From Carpediemonas membranifera (taxonomy: Eukaryota; Fornicata), in assembly GCA_019828565.1 (NCBI GenBank), contig JAHDYR010000032.1, positions 1 to 64,000 of the forward strand: a stretch of DNA of 64,000 bases, read 5' to 3'. This document shows positions 42,298 to 52,323 of this stretch, piece after piece. A model generated the notes under the pieces. The model was not told the DNA's origin and did not search any database. It was given only the letters and a program-made list of their open reading frames with translations. Within the stretch, counting starts at the first letter, position 1, and each line of letters opens with the position of its first letter. Made by a program: the position numbers and the translations under genes.

Positions 42298-42398
42298 GTG
42301 GGTTCGTGAGAACAAAGCTTTACAAAGAATAGAGCTCGACACCCATGTGTCGAGCTGGACGACTCAAGACTATTAAATAATCTATTGATGAACCAACA
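42297..42398 (-). repeat. B 5' LTR (102 bp)
   Basis: Identical to the 3' LTR. Hairpin AGCTCGACAC-CCAT-GTGTCGAGCT at 42333-42356. Confidence 0.95.
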
Positions 42399-42823
42399 GC
42401 CCCAACGCCCACTCCGCGGCTCCGCGCCCTACGTGTTCCTTCTGCGGCAAGGTCGGCCATGACATAGACCACTGTTTCGCTAAGCGTGACAAGAAGCCCC
42501 GTAATAAACGGGCATCCTATTTTGAGCTGTTGACGATAGATCCCTTGCCTGGTCCAGAGAGAGTGACACCGCAGGCCGTATTCTCGGTGTCGACCCCAGG
42601 GATGCCCTGTGTCCGCGCGCTATTTGACACAGGCGCCACAGCGAATTTTATTAGCCGCGAGCTCCTGGAGCAGCTCAAACCAATCTCGGTACGGCCCACG
42701 ACTCGCAAGGTCCAGTTTGGCAGTGGCCAAATAATGAAAGCCGCACAGGAAGCCATACTGGAGCTCGACCTTGGAGTTTGTAAGACATCGGGGCGCCAAC
42801 TCACGGCGTTGGCCCCCTCCTAG
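42399..42823 (+). pseudogene. gag: D1 Gag part 2: zinc knuckle and protease
   Basis: Resumes after B with the duplicated GCCC. It contains the CCHC knuckle CSFCGKVGHDIDHC (read CSFCGK near 42437) and the retropepsin motif ALFDTGATANFIS, then stops at TAG 42821-42823. Protease is thus in the Gag frame, as in D2. A C5 run (42813-42817) lies just before the stop, where a -1 shift would enter the pol frame. Confidence 0.9.
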
Positions 42824-42825
42824 TT

Positions 42826-43686
42826 TTGGATCAGCTATCCCATCCACTTGTACTTGGCTATCCACTTCTTAACGAGCTAGGCGTCGTTCGCTTTGATATG
42901 GGCGAACCAGACGTTTCTGACACTGACAGCGAGGTGGACGTGGACCTCAACGTCATAGAGACCGACGATAACCAGGAGCCCCAGTGCCTGGTGCCCGAGC
43001 TAGCTTCAGAAGTCGAGGCCCTTCAAAGGCGCTTTCCTGAGCTGTTCGGCGGTCTGACAGCCACGCCAGCCAAGGTCACACCCTTCGACATTGTCCTCGA
43101 GGAAGGAATGACCACCAACTGCCCACCATACCGCTACTCAGCCGCTGTCCTCGAAGAAATTCGCCGGCAGACTGAGGAGCAGGAGGCAACTGGAATCATT
43201 CAACCCTCAGAGTCGCAGTTCAACTCCCCAATCGTTGCCGTCACCAAGCGTGACGGGACAATAAGACTGTGCCTTGACTTCCGCCGGGTCAACGAGATTA
43301 CCCGACCTGACGAGCACCCCCTGCCTATCATTGATGACCTCGTGGGAACCCTGGAAGGAAAGCAGTTTTTCGCTGCAATAGACTTGTCCAAGGCCTTCCT
43401 TCAAATCCCACTCACTGATACAGCAAGAACCATTACTGCATTTGTTGCTGCCGGGAAGAAATACGAGTACTTACGGATGCCTTTCGGCCTCCGGAACGCC
43501 GCAATACATTGCCAGAGATGCCTAGAGGAAGCCCTGGGTCCCGCTCTCTACATAAGAGCGCTGGTCTACATTGATGACATCGTTGTCTTCGGTAACGACC
43601 AAGATGAGTTCATCAGCAATCTGAGGGATGTGTTAGAACGGCTCGACGCCGCCAACCTTCGGATCAACGCCAAGAAGACCATCCTC
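42826..43686 (+). pseudogene. pol: D1 Pol part 1: RT, interrupted by G
   Basis: The pol frame has no ATG near its start (TTG at 42826) and is in the -1 frame relative to gag. RT motifs: LDFRRVNEITRPDEHPLP, IDLSKAFLQIP, MPFGLRNAAIHCQR, and catalytic YIDDIVVFG near 43570. It is cut at 43686 by element G (TC duplicated at 43685-43686 and 52399-52400), 12 residues into the segment KKTIL-AARSIDYLGW of the intact D2 protein. Confidence 0.9.
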
Positions 43687-43761
43687 CATACTGTCAACAT
43701 CCCTAGATTATCTTTGCTAAACCCTAGATTATCTTCGACCTCAAAACGCTAGATAATCTAC
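43687..43761 (+). repeat. G left terminal inverted repeat (75 bp)
   Basis: Begins CATACTGTCAACATCC and ends CTAGATAATCTAC. The single difference from the right end is at TIR position 61. Confidence 0.95.
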
Positions 43762-43943
43762 AATTTCTTGCTCAGAAATGAAGTATTCATTAAATTTAAG
43801 CTATTTAGAGATAAACGAAGGTCTTCTTTAGAGTCCATATGATGTACGTAGAGCATGGAAAGAAGCTCTGGCTCTGACTCCTTGCCTGGTTTGAGCATTT
43901 CGCCGTGCAGGTTAAGACGAAACGATAAAATGGACAATAACAG

Positions 43944-44047
43944 AAAATCTAACAGGTAGATTCACTACGATAGTGATTATGTGAGTAGTTGAAAGGAGGT
44001 ACATATGCGCATAATCACTTTCAGAGTGAATCTACCTGTTAGATTTT
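43944..44047. repeat. 104-bp imperfect hairpin
   Basis: Arms AAAATCTAACAGGTAGATTC and its complement at the far side are perfect over 23 bp, continue after a 5-base mismatch with AGTGATTATG/CATAATCACT, and enclose a short loop. It may be a miniature inverted-repeat element or a structured RNA. No target duplication was seen. Confidence 0.75.
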
Positions 44048-44052
44048 GAGAT

Positions 44053-44244
44053 ATGGTCGATTTCTTGTTTTTTGACTTGGCTAGAGTCGAATTGAAGAAA
44101 AGGAGAGGCTATTACTCAGGGAATATTGCTCGTCAAAGAAAAGCAAGCAAGGCCGCGAGGTATGGCCACCCGACCTACAAGATGGGCTGGGTGTCATCGC
44201 GTAAGGACGACCGGTCGTGCGCGGTCAACGCTGACAAAACTTAG
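44053..44244 (+). CDS. Small ORF in G, 63 aa, uncertain
   Basis: ATG at 44053, just after the hairpin. The product is basic (VELKKRRGYYSGNIARQRKA), with no recognised domain. It may be an exon of a larger element gene or chance. Confidence 0.25.
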   Translation: MVDFLFFDLARVELKKRRGYYSGNIARQRKASKAARYGHPTYKMGWVSSRKDDRSCAVNADKT

Positions 44245-44427
44245 CGATTCAGAGAAATAAATGGCGCCACCGTATTCAGCACAAGGCAGTGAACTCAGCT
44301 ATATGTTTTTTTCTCAGTATATTTACCCAGCGGCTGATCCCACAGTTTAAGGACGGGTATTAGCCTGCACTTTGCATGAAAAAATTATGCCTGAACACGA
44401 CCAATTATCCAAAACACAGCATTTAGC

Positions 44428-44634
44428 ATGCAACAGGAGCTGGAAGCAGCTGCAACATCTATTCTAGGCCATTCCACAACCATTACGCAAGAAATTGACG
44501 CAATAGAGGCCATTCAGTCCCATTACTTCATAGATTCACGCTTGAACGATATTACGAGCCTTATCAGGCGAGAAACAAGAAAGCTGAACGCGATTGGTGA
44601 CTCCTTTCTCGCTGAGACATATGCAGCATACTGA
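44428..44634 (+). CDS. Small ORF in G, 68 aa, uncertain
   Basis: ATG at 44428. The sequence is fully helical in appearance (QQELEAAATSILGHS, LIRRETRKLNAIGDS), like a coiled-coil adaptor fragment. The surroundings from 44245 to 45237 have no other gene I can support; 44741-44795 matches part of repeat R. Confidence 0.3.
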   Translation: MQQELEAAATSILGHSTTITQEIDAIEAIQSHYFIDSRLNDITSLIRRETRKLNAIGDSFLAETYAAY

Positions 44635-45624
44635 CAGCCACGACACGCTGTTCAAGCAGATTTAAGGGAGCGCCATCACCAAACACGTAAATAGACCTGT
44701 ATACGACAACCAGAGACGGACGTATGAGTCAGAACGGTGTGCTACCGGAATACGCAGGGTGTTTTGTGCCCTGTTGATTCCAGGAGCACGCTGCTCTGGG
44801 CCACGTGAGATACCGCGAGACTAAATCCGATCTTTACTATCTCTTACATATGCAAATATCATGAGTGTGTCCCTGCTCGTGAATGGGAACATCCAGCCAG
44901 TCTGAGTCAAAGCTACGGTCTGCTTTCGACAAGACAGTGCGCCATAGGCCGTTGACTAAACACCATGTGCAGCTTTTGGCACTCAGTCGACCTCTGTTTG
45001 AAGGTCAAGTGGATGGTCTATGGAAGAAGGTGTTGAGGTAGGGCTCGTGTTTGACGGGCAATGAGGAAGGAGAGATCTCACTGGATGTGTGCATCTGCGG
45101 CAAGTATGAGTAAAGAATGAAAACATGATTGGTAGTTATAGATCGCGAGAATAGGCATTCTCATCTGCATTGCGGAGAAAAGGAGTTGATGTTGTATTAA
45201 GAAAAGGACGAATGCATTATCAGCCATTTGAATGCATGGCTCCAAACTACACGCGTTTTGGCGTTGATATTGATTATTAAATGCACTGTTGGTAGCCTAT
45301 TGAGGGATTTCGTCACTGTACTCGAATGCACAAGTGTGCATTTTATGCTCGCAACGAGACTGAAATGGCGAACTGACGAATAGAAAGAATACGCTGCAAA
45401 GGGGGCACAATGCGCTCAGAGAGCGATACTGCCGACAGTATCGTCTTTTCCTTCATCTGACATTGTAAAGAGGAAGAGTTTATGATTGGAGCATAGCTGA
45501 TGTCCATAAACACCATTCATAAGCCAGTCCTGGCTTGTTTTCCACTGCTACTTCTCTCGTTGCGACGCACAGCTAGCTGTCGCGAAATGCACTTTAAGAC
45601 CAATTTTCACACAGCTACCTGTGC

Positions 45625-45969
45625 ATGGTGTTCGAGCTAGATAGCGACAAGCTGGAGCGACTTACTTCCTTACCTGGTAATAGTAGACAATATCTGCACG
45701 ACTTTGAACCTGAAAAGCTGCAGGTCGTGATCAAAGTTGATGAGCATTATGGTATGGAGGTTCCCACCCTGCTAGCGCTCAAGGACAGTCCGCATGTCCT
45801 CCCTGTCGTCGATACAGGTTTTGTCGACCGTGATCCAGCCTATATGCGGTATTGCAATTTCAGAATTTCGTACATACAAAATTATCAAATACTTGGATTC
45901 GACCTAAACTTGGCTCAGATCCGCAATCCTGAGCTGGAGTGGGTTCATGGGAACATTTTAAAATTTTAA
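45625..45969 (+). CDS. Hypothetical ORF in H, 114 aa
   Basis: ATG at 45625 (MVFELDSDKLERLTSLPG). Soluble, mixed alpha/beta appearance (LQVVIKVDEHYGMEV), no known motif. Its position between the left inverted repeat and the acidic gene suggests an element gene or fragment. The following stretch 45970-46980 has no gene I can support. Confidence 0.35.
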   Translation: MVFELDSDKLERLTSLPGNSRQYLHDFEPEKLQVVIKVDEHYGMEVPTLLALKDSPHVLPVVDTGFVDRDPAYMRYCNFRISYIQNYQILGFDLNLAQIRNPELEWVHGNILKF

Positions 45970-47019
45970 AGTAGTCATGAACATCCAAATTCTAAGACAA
46001 TCTCCGGTACTGGAAGTAATTCTGAAATTGCAATACCAACACAAGTTATATTTCTGAAAACCGAATACACGGTGATACTGTTATCTATTAGCTCCAGTAG
46101 GGACCCAGGCCAGGTTTTGTACACCCTACCCGCTTGCCTCGGAATTCGGACATGCCGAAATTCTGAAATTCGAATACCACCGCCCATTTTTGACGTATGA
46201 GATCAGTATCCCATGCCAAACCTCAGGACGGCATTGTGTACCTTGTCCTGCCCTGTATCCATTAGATAACCACCCACTTTCCTTTCACAATGTGCATTTT
46301 ATGCTCGCAACGAGACCGAAATGAGGATCTTAAGAATAGAAAGAATACTGGCGGCTTTAACGTAGTAGGCATGCACATATCACTAAGAAACATCAGTAAG
46401 CGAGCGCAGAGCATCATTAAAGCAACAATTATCCCTAAACAACATCAACAACTATAAGTCCACTAGGACCATACGATATGAACTATAAATGAACCACAGA
46501 GCAGTATAGATGATTTGAGAGTACCAGGCATGGCCAGAATACCGCAATACTCGCCCGTTGATCCACGTGACCTCCATCTTGGTCGGTATCCAGAGAACGC
46601 CCGTCAGACGCTTGCAACGGAACATTTAGGGGTGCATCCTGAATAGGGCCAGATTTGAGGGACCCTTGGTCTGATATGTCATGACCGAGTTCTCTAGGGG
46701 CCTCCACAGTGCGTCCCGAGGTACGTTAGAGCACCACAGACCTTCCCCCAAAAGCTGACTCCTGGACCCCTTGGCCGGAGCTCGCCCGAAGCGTGCCTCG
46801 GCTTGAACTAACGGCAAGAGAGCATAAAATCAGCCCTTTCGAACCGTGTTTTATGCTCTGCTGCCGTTATAGAATTATTCAAAGGGCCCTCTCTTTGCGC
46901 TTTTTTTCTGGTTCGTGGGACGAAGTAGGGACGGACAAAAAAGCACATACGGAAGGTATTGGAGGTACTGAGGCCGCCTAGGTACATAGTTGCCGTGTGG
47001 ATGGTTTCAGTTTATTAAG

Positions 47020-48922
47020 GAGGAGCTCCAGGATAAGTTGAAGAAGCAGTTTATGGCACTCGCCGGACCAAGAAGTTCCAAGAAGCTGAAGCATATCGTG
47101 TATAGCCAGGGAGAAGCGCAAGGCGCGTAAGGCCATTATTGAGGCCATTGACGCCGAGGAGAAGGACAAGGGCAAGGGCAAGGCCGAGAGCGCTAAGAAA
47201 GAACCCGTCGACGATGAGAGTGGCGTGGACAGTGGTGAAGAGAGCGGCGTCGACGATTCTGAGTTGTGCGACAGTGAGAGTGAGGTGGACTTTGACAACG
47301 AGTCCGACGATGAGATTAGAGAACGCGCGATCAAGCGCCGGCGCGAGAGAAAGATCGCCCAGAAGCTCAAGGAGTGGGAGGACAATAACGCTCGCAACTA
47401 CGTCCTGTGGCATAGAGTCCAGAAGGAGGTGCACGGCGAGCTTCGCATTCGCGCCTCTCGAGAGTCAGCTTCGGTTGCTGGGGACAACCACGTCGACGTC
47501 CAGTTCGACAGATACCTTCGCGTATCCAAGCTGCTCGAAATGAAGGACTGGATTCACAAAGACCTCCCATCTCTTCCGATGGAGGCACGAGTGCTCCATC
47601 ACAAGGCGCAGAAGAGAGTACTCGAGCTGGAGGAGACCGTCACGAGGCTGCTGCAAGACGTGGGATACGCAGCTGACATCTCCATCGGTGCCAGCCCGAC
47701 ACCCGCGCCGTTTCGCCGCGACCTACCCCAGTCGGGCACACACCAAGCACGAACGAGTACCCCCCGCCGTACGGGGAAGAGCGACACAATCCACATGAAG
47801 CGCAAGGCCCTCATGACAATCCCTCAGAAGATCGCTGATGTCGATAGCAACTCAGAGGAGTCAGACGAGGAGGAGATGGTGACAGAGGAGAAGAAGCGCG
47901 AGGCACACGAGGAGGTGGTGACAGAGGAGAGGAAGGGTGAGTCACATGAGGAGGACGTGACCAAATGCGACGCCTGCATCCAGGCTGAGCCCGAGAAGGC
48001 CAGGCCAGAGGACTCGGAGGAGGAGTCAGAGGAGGAAGAGGAGCCAGTGGAGGAGGGTGAGGCAGAGGAGGAGGAGCAGGAGGACGAGATGGCTGAGTCA
48101 GAGGTGAATGCAGAGTCAGAGGAGAAGCGTGAGGCAGATAAGGAGCAAGAGGCAGACAACGAGGTGGCATTCGAGGCTGAGTCGGACGTTGAATATGTCC
48201 AGGTCGACCACGTCGACCCAGCTTCCGAGCAGATGAGGAGCAGGGAAGTCAAGTTTAGAGTTGACGTCGCCAATCAGCTGGAGAAGAGCAAGCAGTGGGT
48301 CAGATACAAAACCCTACCCCACGGCAACTGCATAACACACTGCCTCATGATGATCGAGGGCGTCACGGAGCCTCATGCGTTCAAGAGCTGGGAGACGATG
48401 ACGAATGAAGAGCAGTGTGCAGTGGAGACGAAGGCGGACAACTACCGCGAGCAGATATACAAGGAAGCGATAGAGATGAACCGGCGGGCCACTCCGGGGT
48501 ACAGGCGGCCCGAGGAGGGTCTCCGGGACGAACTTTTCCATGAAGTGTGCAGTGTACACACTGTCACGGAGGAGGGCAACATCGGTAAGCCAATCATGCA
48601 GGAGAAGTGGTTGACTCAGTGGGCTGTTGAAGCCTGGTGCTCAATGACTGGAAAGTCCGTTGCATACCTCCATGTTGTCCGGGATTTTGACCCAAAGATC
48701 GATCCAGTCGTCGGCATGTACGTTTTTAGCAAGTCTGAGGAGGGCAAGGTGACACATGTCGCGTTTAAGCCCAACGAAAACGGCCAGAGCGCCCTGGCGT
48801 GTTTTGCCCAACAGTGTCGCGAGTGGAAAATCGAGTATGCGGTCGAAGTGACAAGGGGACACGCCACTCTGCGCAAGGTTCCTCCCGGGCTGAAGAGGAG
48901 GAGATGGTCAGTGAAGAAGTAA
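47020..48922 (+). CDS. Acidic protein with C-terminal possible OTU-like cysteine protease domain
   Basis: The frame from about 47087 to 48922 codes about 600 aa; a coding-looking stretch upstream (EELQDKLKKQFMALAG) joins it if one G of the run 47109-47111 is an error. Layout: basic helical start, acidic Ser-rich segment, coiled-coil region (RVLELEETVTRLLQDVG), then some 130 residues almost entirely Glu with Asp/Ala/Ser, then a folded domain of about 200 aa. That domain begins TLPHGNCITHCLMM, where HGNC sits as DGNC does in OTU proteases, and later has KVTHVAFKPNENG, a candidate His site. The tail is basic (PGLKRRRWSVKK). OTU domains occur in several transposon types. The catalytic Asp of DGNC is His here, so the call is tentative. 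Confidence 0.45.
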
Positions 48923-49399
48923 GAGTAAAGGATTGATATACCGACCGTATCGCTTATGTTTATGTGACCTTGAGGTTGATTCGCGGTTTGTAGGTGGGTA
49001 TGGTGCTATATTACTCAGCCTGCTGTATATGTCTAGTCTACAGCCTGTATGCAGCTGTCTGTGGTGGTAAATATCGTCGGCTGGCCGAGAAAGCATAAAC
49101 TGCACACTTGTGCATTCGAGTACAGTGACGAAATCCCTCAATATGCTACCAGCAGTGCACTTAATAACCAATATCAACGCCGAAACGCGTGTAGTTTGGA
49201 GCCGTCCAGTTTTTTGCGCTAGTAATGCCTCCAAAACCCTTTTAATCAACATCATCTTCTGTTATCGACCATGTCAACGAGAATGATCAGAATAAACGAC
49301 GATTTGGCACTGAATGAACCTTGTAATGAGACTGGTCAAGCCTGTGGACACGAAAACAGCTCTCAATAACAACATCAAGAAGGCAAGACATGAAGATGG

Positions 49400-49912
49400 T
49401 TTAAATGGAGGAGAGCCCCAGGGGAAGAGAGCCGGGGGGAAGAGCGCCCGGGGGAAGAGAGCCCCAGGAGAGCCCCCGGGGAAGAGCGCCCGGAGGAAGA
49501 GAGCCCAGGGGAAGAGCCCGGAGGGGAAGAGAGCTCAGGAGCAGGGAAGAGCTCAGAGGGAAAGAGCACGGGCAGAAAGAGCTCGAGGGAAGCAAAGGCT
49601 CGAGGAAAATCAAAAGCGGCATCGAGGAAATCGAGGCATCGGGAAGAAATCAGGCGCAAATCAGGGCTCAGGCATCAAAAAGGCGAAATCAGGACAGAAA
49701 AGGCAGCTCGAAGAGCTCAGAAAGGCAGAACTCAGGGAAGAGCCCTCGGAGGAAAGAGCAGAGGCCCAGGAAGAGCTCAGGAAGAGCATCAGAGGGAAAG
49801 AGCCCAGGGGAAGAGCGCCCGGAGGAAGAGAGCCCCAGGAGAGCCCCAGGGGAAGAGAGCCGGGGGAAGAGCCCCAGGAGAGCCACCAGGGAGGAGACAC
49901 GGGGAGAAAGCA
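49400..49912 (+). repeat. Purine-rich (GA/G) degenerate minisatellite
   Basis: The + strand is almost free of T and built from variants of GGGGAAGAGCGCCCGGAGGAAGAGAGCC. Two + frames stay open across it only because of the composition, so the predicted charged proteins are not called as genes. Confidence 0.75.
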
Positions 49913-49916
49913 TGTG

Positions 49917-50008
49917 GGGCCCCGGAAAACGCCAGCACCAGCGCAAGTAAGCTATTCTATTACAAAAATGCTTCACTTGAGCTGGTACTAGAGCGTTTTC
50001 GGGGGCCC
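49917..50008. repeat. Hairpin 1 of a related pair
   Basis: GGGCCCCGGAAAACGC pairs with GCGTTTTCGGGGGCCC with one mismatch; inner arms AGCACCAGCGCAAGTAAGC and GCTTCACTTGAGCTGGTACT pair imperfectly around a 16-nt loop. Confidence 0.7.
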
Positions 50009-50177
50009 TTGCCCATCTTTCGTTGTCTGATTTTTTCGTGCAGAATTCAAACGAGAGCCGCCTGGAAGAGGCTGAGCAGGGAGAGCTAGGCACCTGCGGC
50101 ACCACTCGTCTGGCCCAGCTCCCGGGGGTATGCTCCAGGAAAATTCTGGTGCAGATTTGGGGGAGCAGAAATGTCGA

Positions 50178-50268
50178 CGAACCCCGAAAACGCCATAACC
50201 GGCACCAGTGAGCGCATCTTCGTTGATGAAGCTCATTGGTGTTGGCATTATGGCGTTTTCGGGGTTCG
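50178..50268. repeat. Hairpin 2 of a related pair
   Basis: CGAACCCCGAAAACGCCATAA pairs perfectly with its complement ending at 50268, and inner arms GCACCAGTGAGC and GCTCATTGGTGTT pair around a short loop. Shape, CCCGAAAACGC stem and GCACCAG inner arm match hairpin 1, 170 bp away. Confidence 0.75.
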
Positions 50269-50330
50269 ATACTGTACTCGTGGCCTGAGGCGCCCGCACA
50301 GCGCCACCACGCCAGCAGCAGCGCCCTCAC

Positions 50331-50745
50331 ATGCCTGATGCCCTCATCCTGGCGCCCTCATCCTGGCGCACTCATCCCTGGCGCCTCATCCCTGGCGCCC
50401 TCATCCATGGCGCCTCATCCCTGGCGCCCTCATCCCTGGCGCCTCATGCCTGGCGCCCTCATCCATGGCGCCTCATCCCTGGCGCCCTCATCCTGGCGCC
50501 CTCATCCTGGCGCACTCATCCCTGGCGCCTCATCCCTGGCGCCCTCATCCATGGCGCCTCATCCCTGGCGCCCTCATCCCTGGCGCCTCATGCCTGGCGC
50601 CCTCATCCATGGCGCCTCATCCCTGGCGCCCTCATCCCTGGCGCCTCATCCCTGGCGCCCTAATCCATGGCGCCTCATCCCTGGCGCCTCATCCCTGGCG
50701 CCCTCATCCATGGCGCCTCATTTCTGGCGCCCTCATCGCAGCGCC
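50331..50745 (+). repeat. GGCGCC minisatellite with a 144-bp higher-order period
   Basis: About 30 units of 13-14 bp, (C)TGGCGCC(C)TCATCC, each holding the palindrome GGCGCC. A block of units with variants (ATCC-ATGG, GCGCACTC) repeats at 144 bp: TCCTGGCGCA is at 50361 and 50505. All three + frames remain open across it. Confidence 0.9.
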
Positions 50746-51167
50746 CACACAGCACCCCTACGCCAGCGCCCTCTGCGCCACGACGTTACCGCCCTCTGCG
50801 CCACACCCACACCGCAACCGCCAGCCCCACGCCAGCCCCGCATCACCGGCGCCCTCAACAGCAAGTTCCATCATCCACATCACTCCTTAACAACATCAAC
50901 GACTCGCCTACCACCGACAGCGATGGCGAAGTCTGCGTTGATGTCGCCAGTGCCAACCCAGTTGGCATACGCGTCGCAATGAATGTAAATGTTTACGTGT
51001 TCTCTTCGTACCTTCTATCGTCCAGGATCTGCTTTCAGACGTCCATGAGCGATCATCCCTTATCCTGCGGAGCAGCCCAACATCAGCTCCAGCGGTTCAG
51101 AGCATGCGTACAATGCTTCCGGGGCATGTAGAGTGATCGTGTAGGAGCTTTATGACGATTCCAGGAC

Positions 51168-51756
51168 GTGGAGTTCAGGAATACGTCCGTATTACCCAGC
51201 AAGTTTCATCATCTCCATTATTGCTGCAGTATTCAAAGTAAACGCGAACAACACGATCTATCTCCATTCATTGGCGCCTCGAGGAGCGCTTCAGTCCCTC
51301 TAGAGCGTGCGTCAGCAGCATTTCGATCGAGATTAAAAATCACCCGAATTCTAGCTCTGTTCTGGCCGCTGCAGGCACCGCTGGGCGCGATAGAGCTCGG
51401 AGCGGCGTTGTCTGCCAAAAAGAGCATATTGCTCCCGGTGAAAATTGAACCCACGATCAGGAGACTGGGTAGCAAAGTCTCTTCCCTCTATACTATGAAT
51501 TATGGGAAATCCGCTCTTATTAGGCTTCCTACAGGGAATATAGGCCATTTTGGAGGTATGAGCGACTGGGAGGGGAGTTTGGGGGACATTTACGGTGTGG
51601 CTGGAGTCTACTCGGGCAGACTATTATAACGAGGCTCAGATCAGACCTCTACGGCAGCTATACGAGGAGAAACGAGCCAAGCAGCGCGCTAGCGGCCCAT
51701 GGCTGCAGCAGCGCCCAGCCAAGCTCAGCTATAGGGTCACCAGAGACCCCAAATGA
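51168..51756 (+). pseudogene. Unidentified coding remnant in G
   Basis: A frame from about 51168 (with segments PTIRRLGSKVSSLYTMNYG) shifts near 51580 into a frame that reads VWLESTRADYYNEAQIRPL and ends at TGA 51756 with RPAKLSYRVTRDPK. The second part has good coding character. I do not recognise it; it could be the C-terminal end of a lost transposase. The remaining bases to 52323 show nothing. Confidence 0.35.
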
Positions 51757-52323
51757 CGTGCTGATCAGGTCGACTCCCATCTATTGACTTGGTAATTGCA
51801 GAGGCCGTCTGAACGCGATGTCCTAATAACCGACTTGGTCGGAGCGGTTCGGCGATGACTCCTCTGTATTCCACGCCTTCTTCTGATGCCGAAACATGCA
51901 GTCCTTTTGAGTCAACGCGCGTCCTGTCCGTCAGGCATGAAGGGCATTCAGCAGAGGCATTGCTGCGGGCTGCAGGCCGCCCTAGCGCTTCAGGATGGCC
52001 AACTGCATGATCTGGACCCATGTCTATCAAATCCATTTTGATCACATCAAACGTGTGTCAAATCCGGCAAATCGATTTTGCGATAAAAAAAGGGGCAGAG
52101 GGGAGGAAGCGACCCATAAGGCGTACCTATGGACCATTTCCTCCACCCTGCCCGTTTTTTGAGTCTCAACTCTCAATTCGAATTTGTCCCTATGTTACTT
52201 TTTTCTAGCAGGATTTAAAGTTTGATACTGCGCATGCGTATTGCTTAGGTATAGCCAAGTACTACCATACCACTTTGAAGATCCAGCTCCGGCTCATCGT
52301 CGAGTTCATTTTTTCTTGCAACC

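Larger units (their letters stand above)
36265..42398 (-). mobile_element. Chromovirus family B, complete copy with opposite-strand gene
   Basis: This 6134-bp element has identical 102-bp LTRs (36265-36366 and 42297-42398; TGTGGGTTC...GAACCAACA, near-perfect terminal inverted repeats). The 4-bp target duplication GCCC (36261-36264 and 42399-42402) is checked against the intact site in D2. Reading on the minus strand: 5' LTR, 15-nt leader, gag-pol to 38279, then a convergent opposite-strand gene (37132-38253), about 750 bp of non-coding sequence, a polypurine tract GGGAGGGAAG (36367-36376) and the 3' LTR. Identical LTRs mean a recent insertion, younger than D1. Confidence 0.96.
45238..49203. 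repeat. H: 4-kb unit flanked by 112-bp inverted repeats inside G
   Basis: 45238-45349 and the complement of 49092-49203 align without gaps over 112 bp with 6 mismatches (about 95%). Outer ends read GGCTCC...GGAGCC. No target duplication is visible (outside bases ATGCAT and GTCCAG). It holds the ORF at 45625 and the long acidic ORF ending at 48922. It may be an older transposon inside G or part of the architecture of G. A 60-bp direct repeat of the inner arm (GTGCATTTTATGCTCGCAAC) occurs at 46290-46350. Confidence 0.8.

Noticed and set aside
49314-49991. Highly charged 180-225 aa frames over the purine tract
   Set aside because: Openness comes from the T-poor composition. Two overlapping frames are equally open and neither has a non-repeat domain.
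50331-50745. Regular short repeats, CRISPR-like at first sight
   Set aside because: Units abut with no unique spacers; this is a minisatellite in a eukaryotic genome.
50236-51131. Long proline/tryptophan-rich frames over the GGCGCC array
   Set aside because: All three + frames stay open because the repeat has no stop in any phase; the predicted proteins are pure repeat translations.
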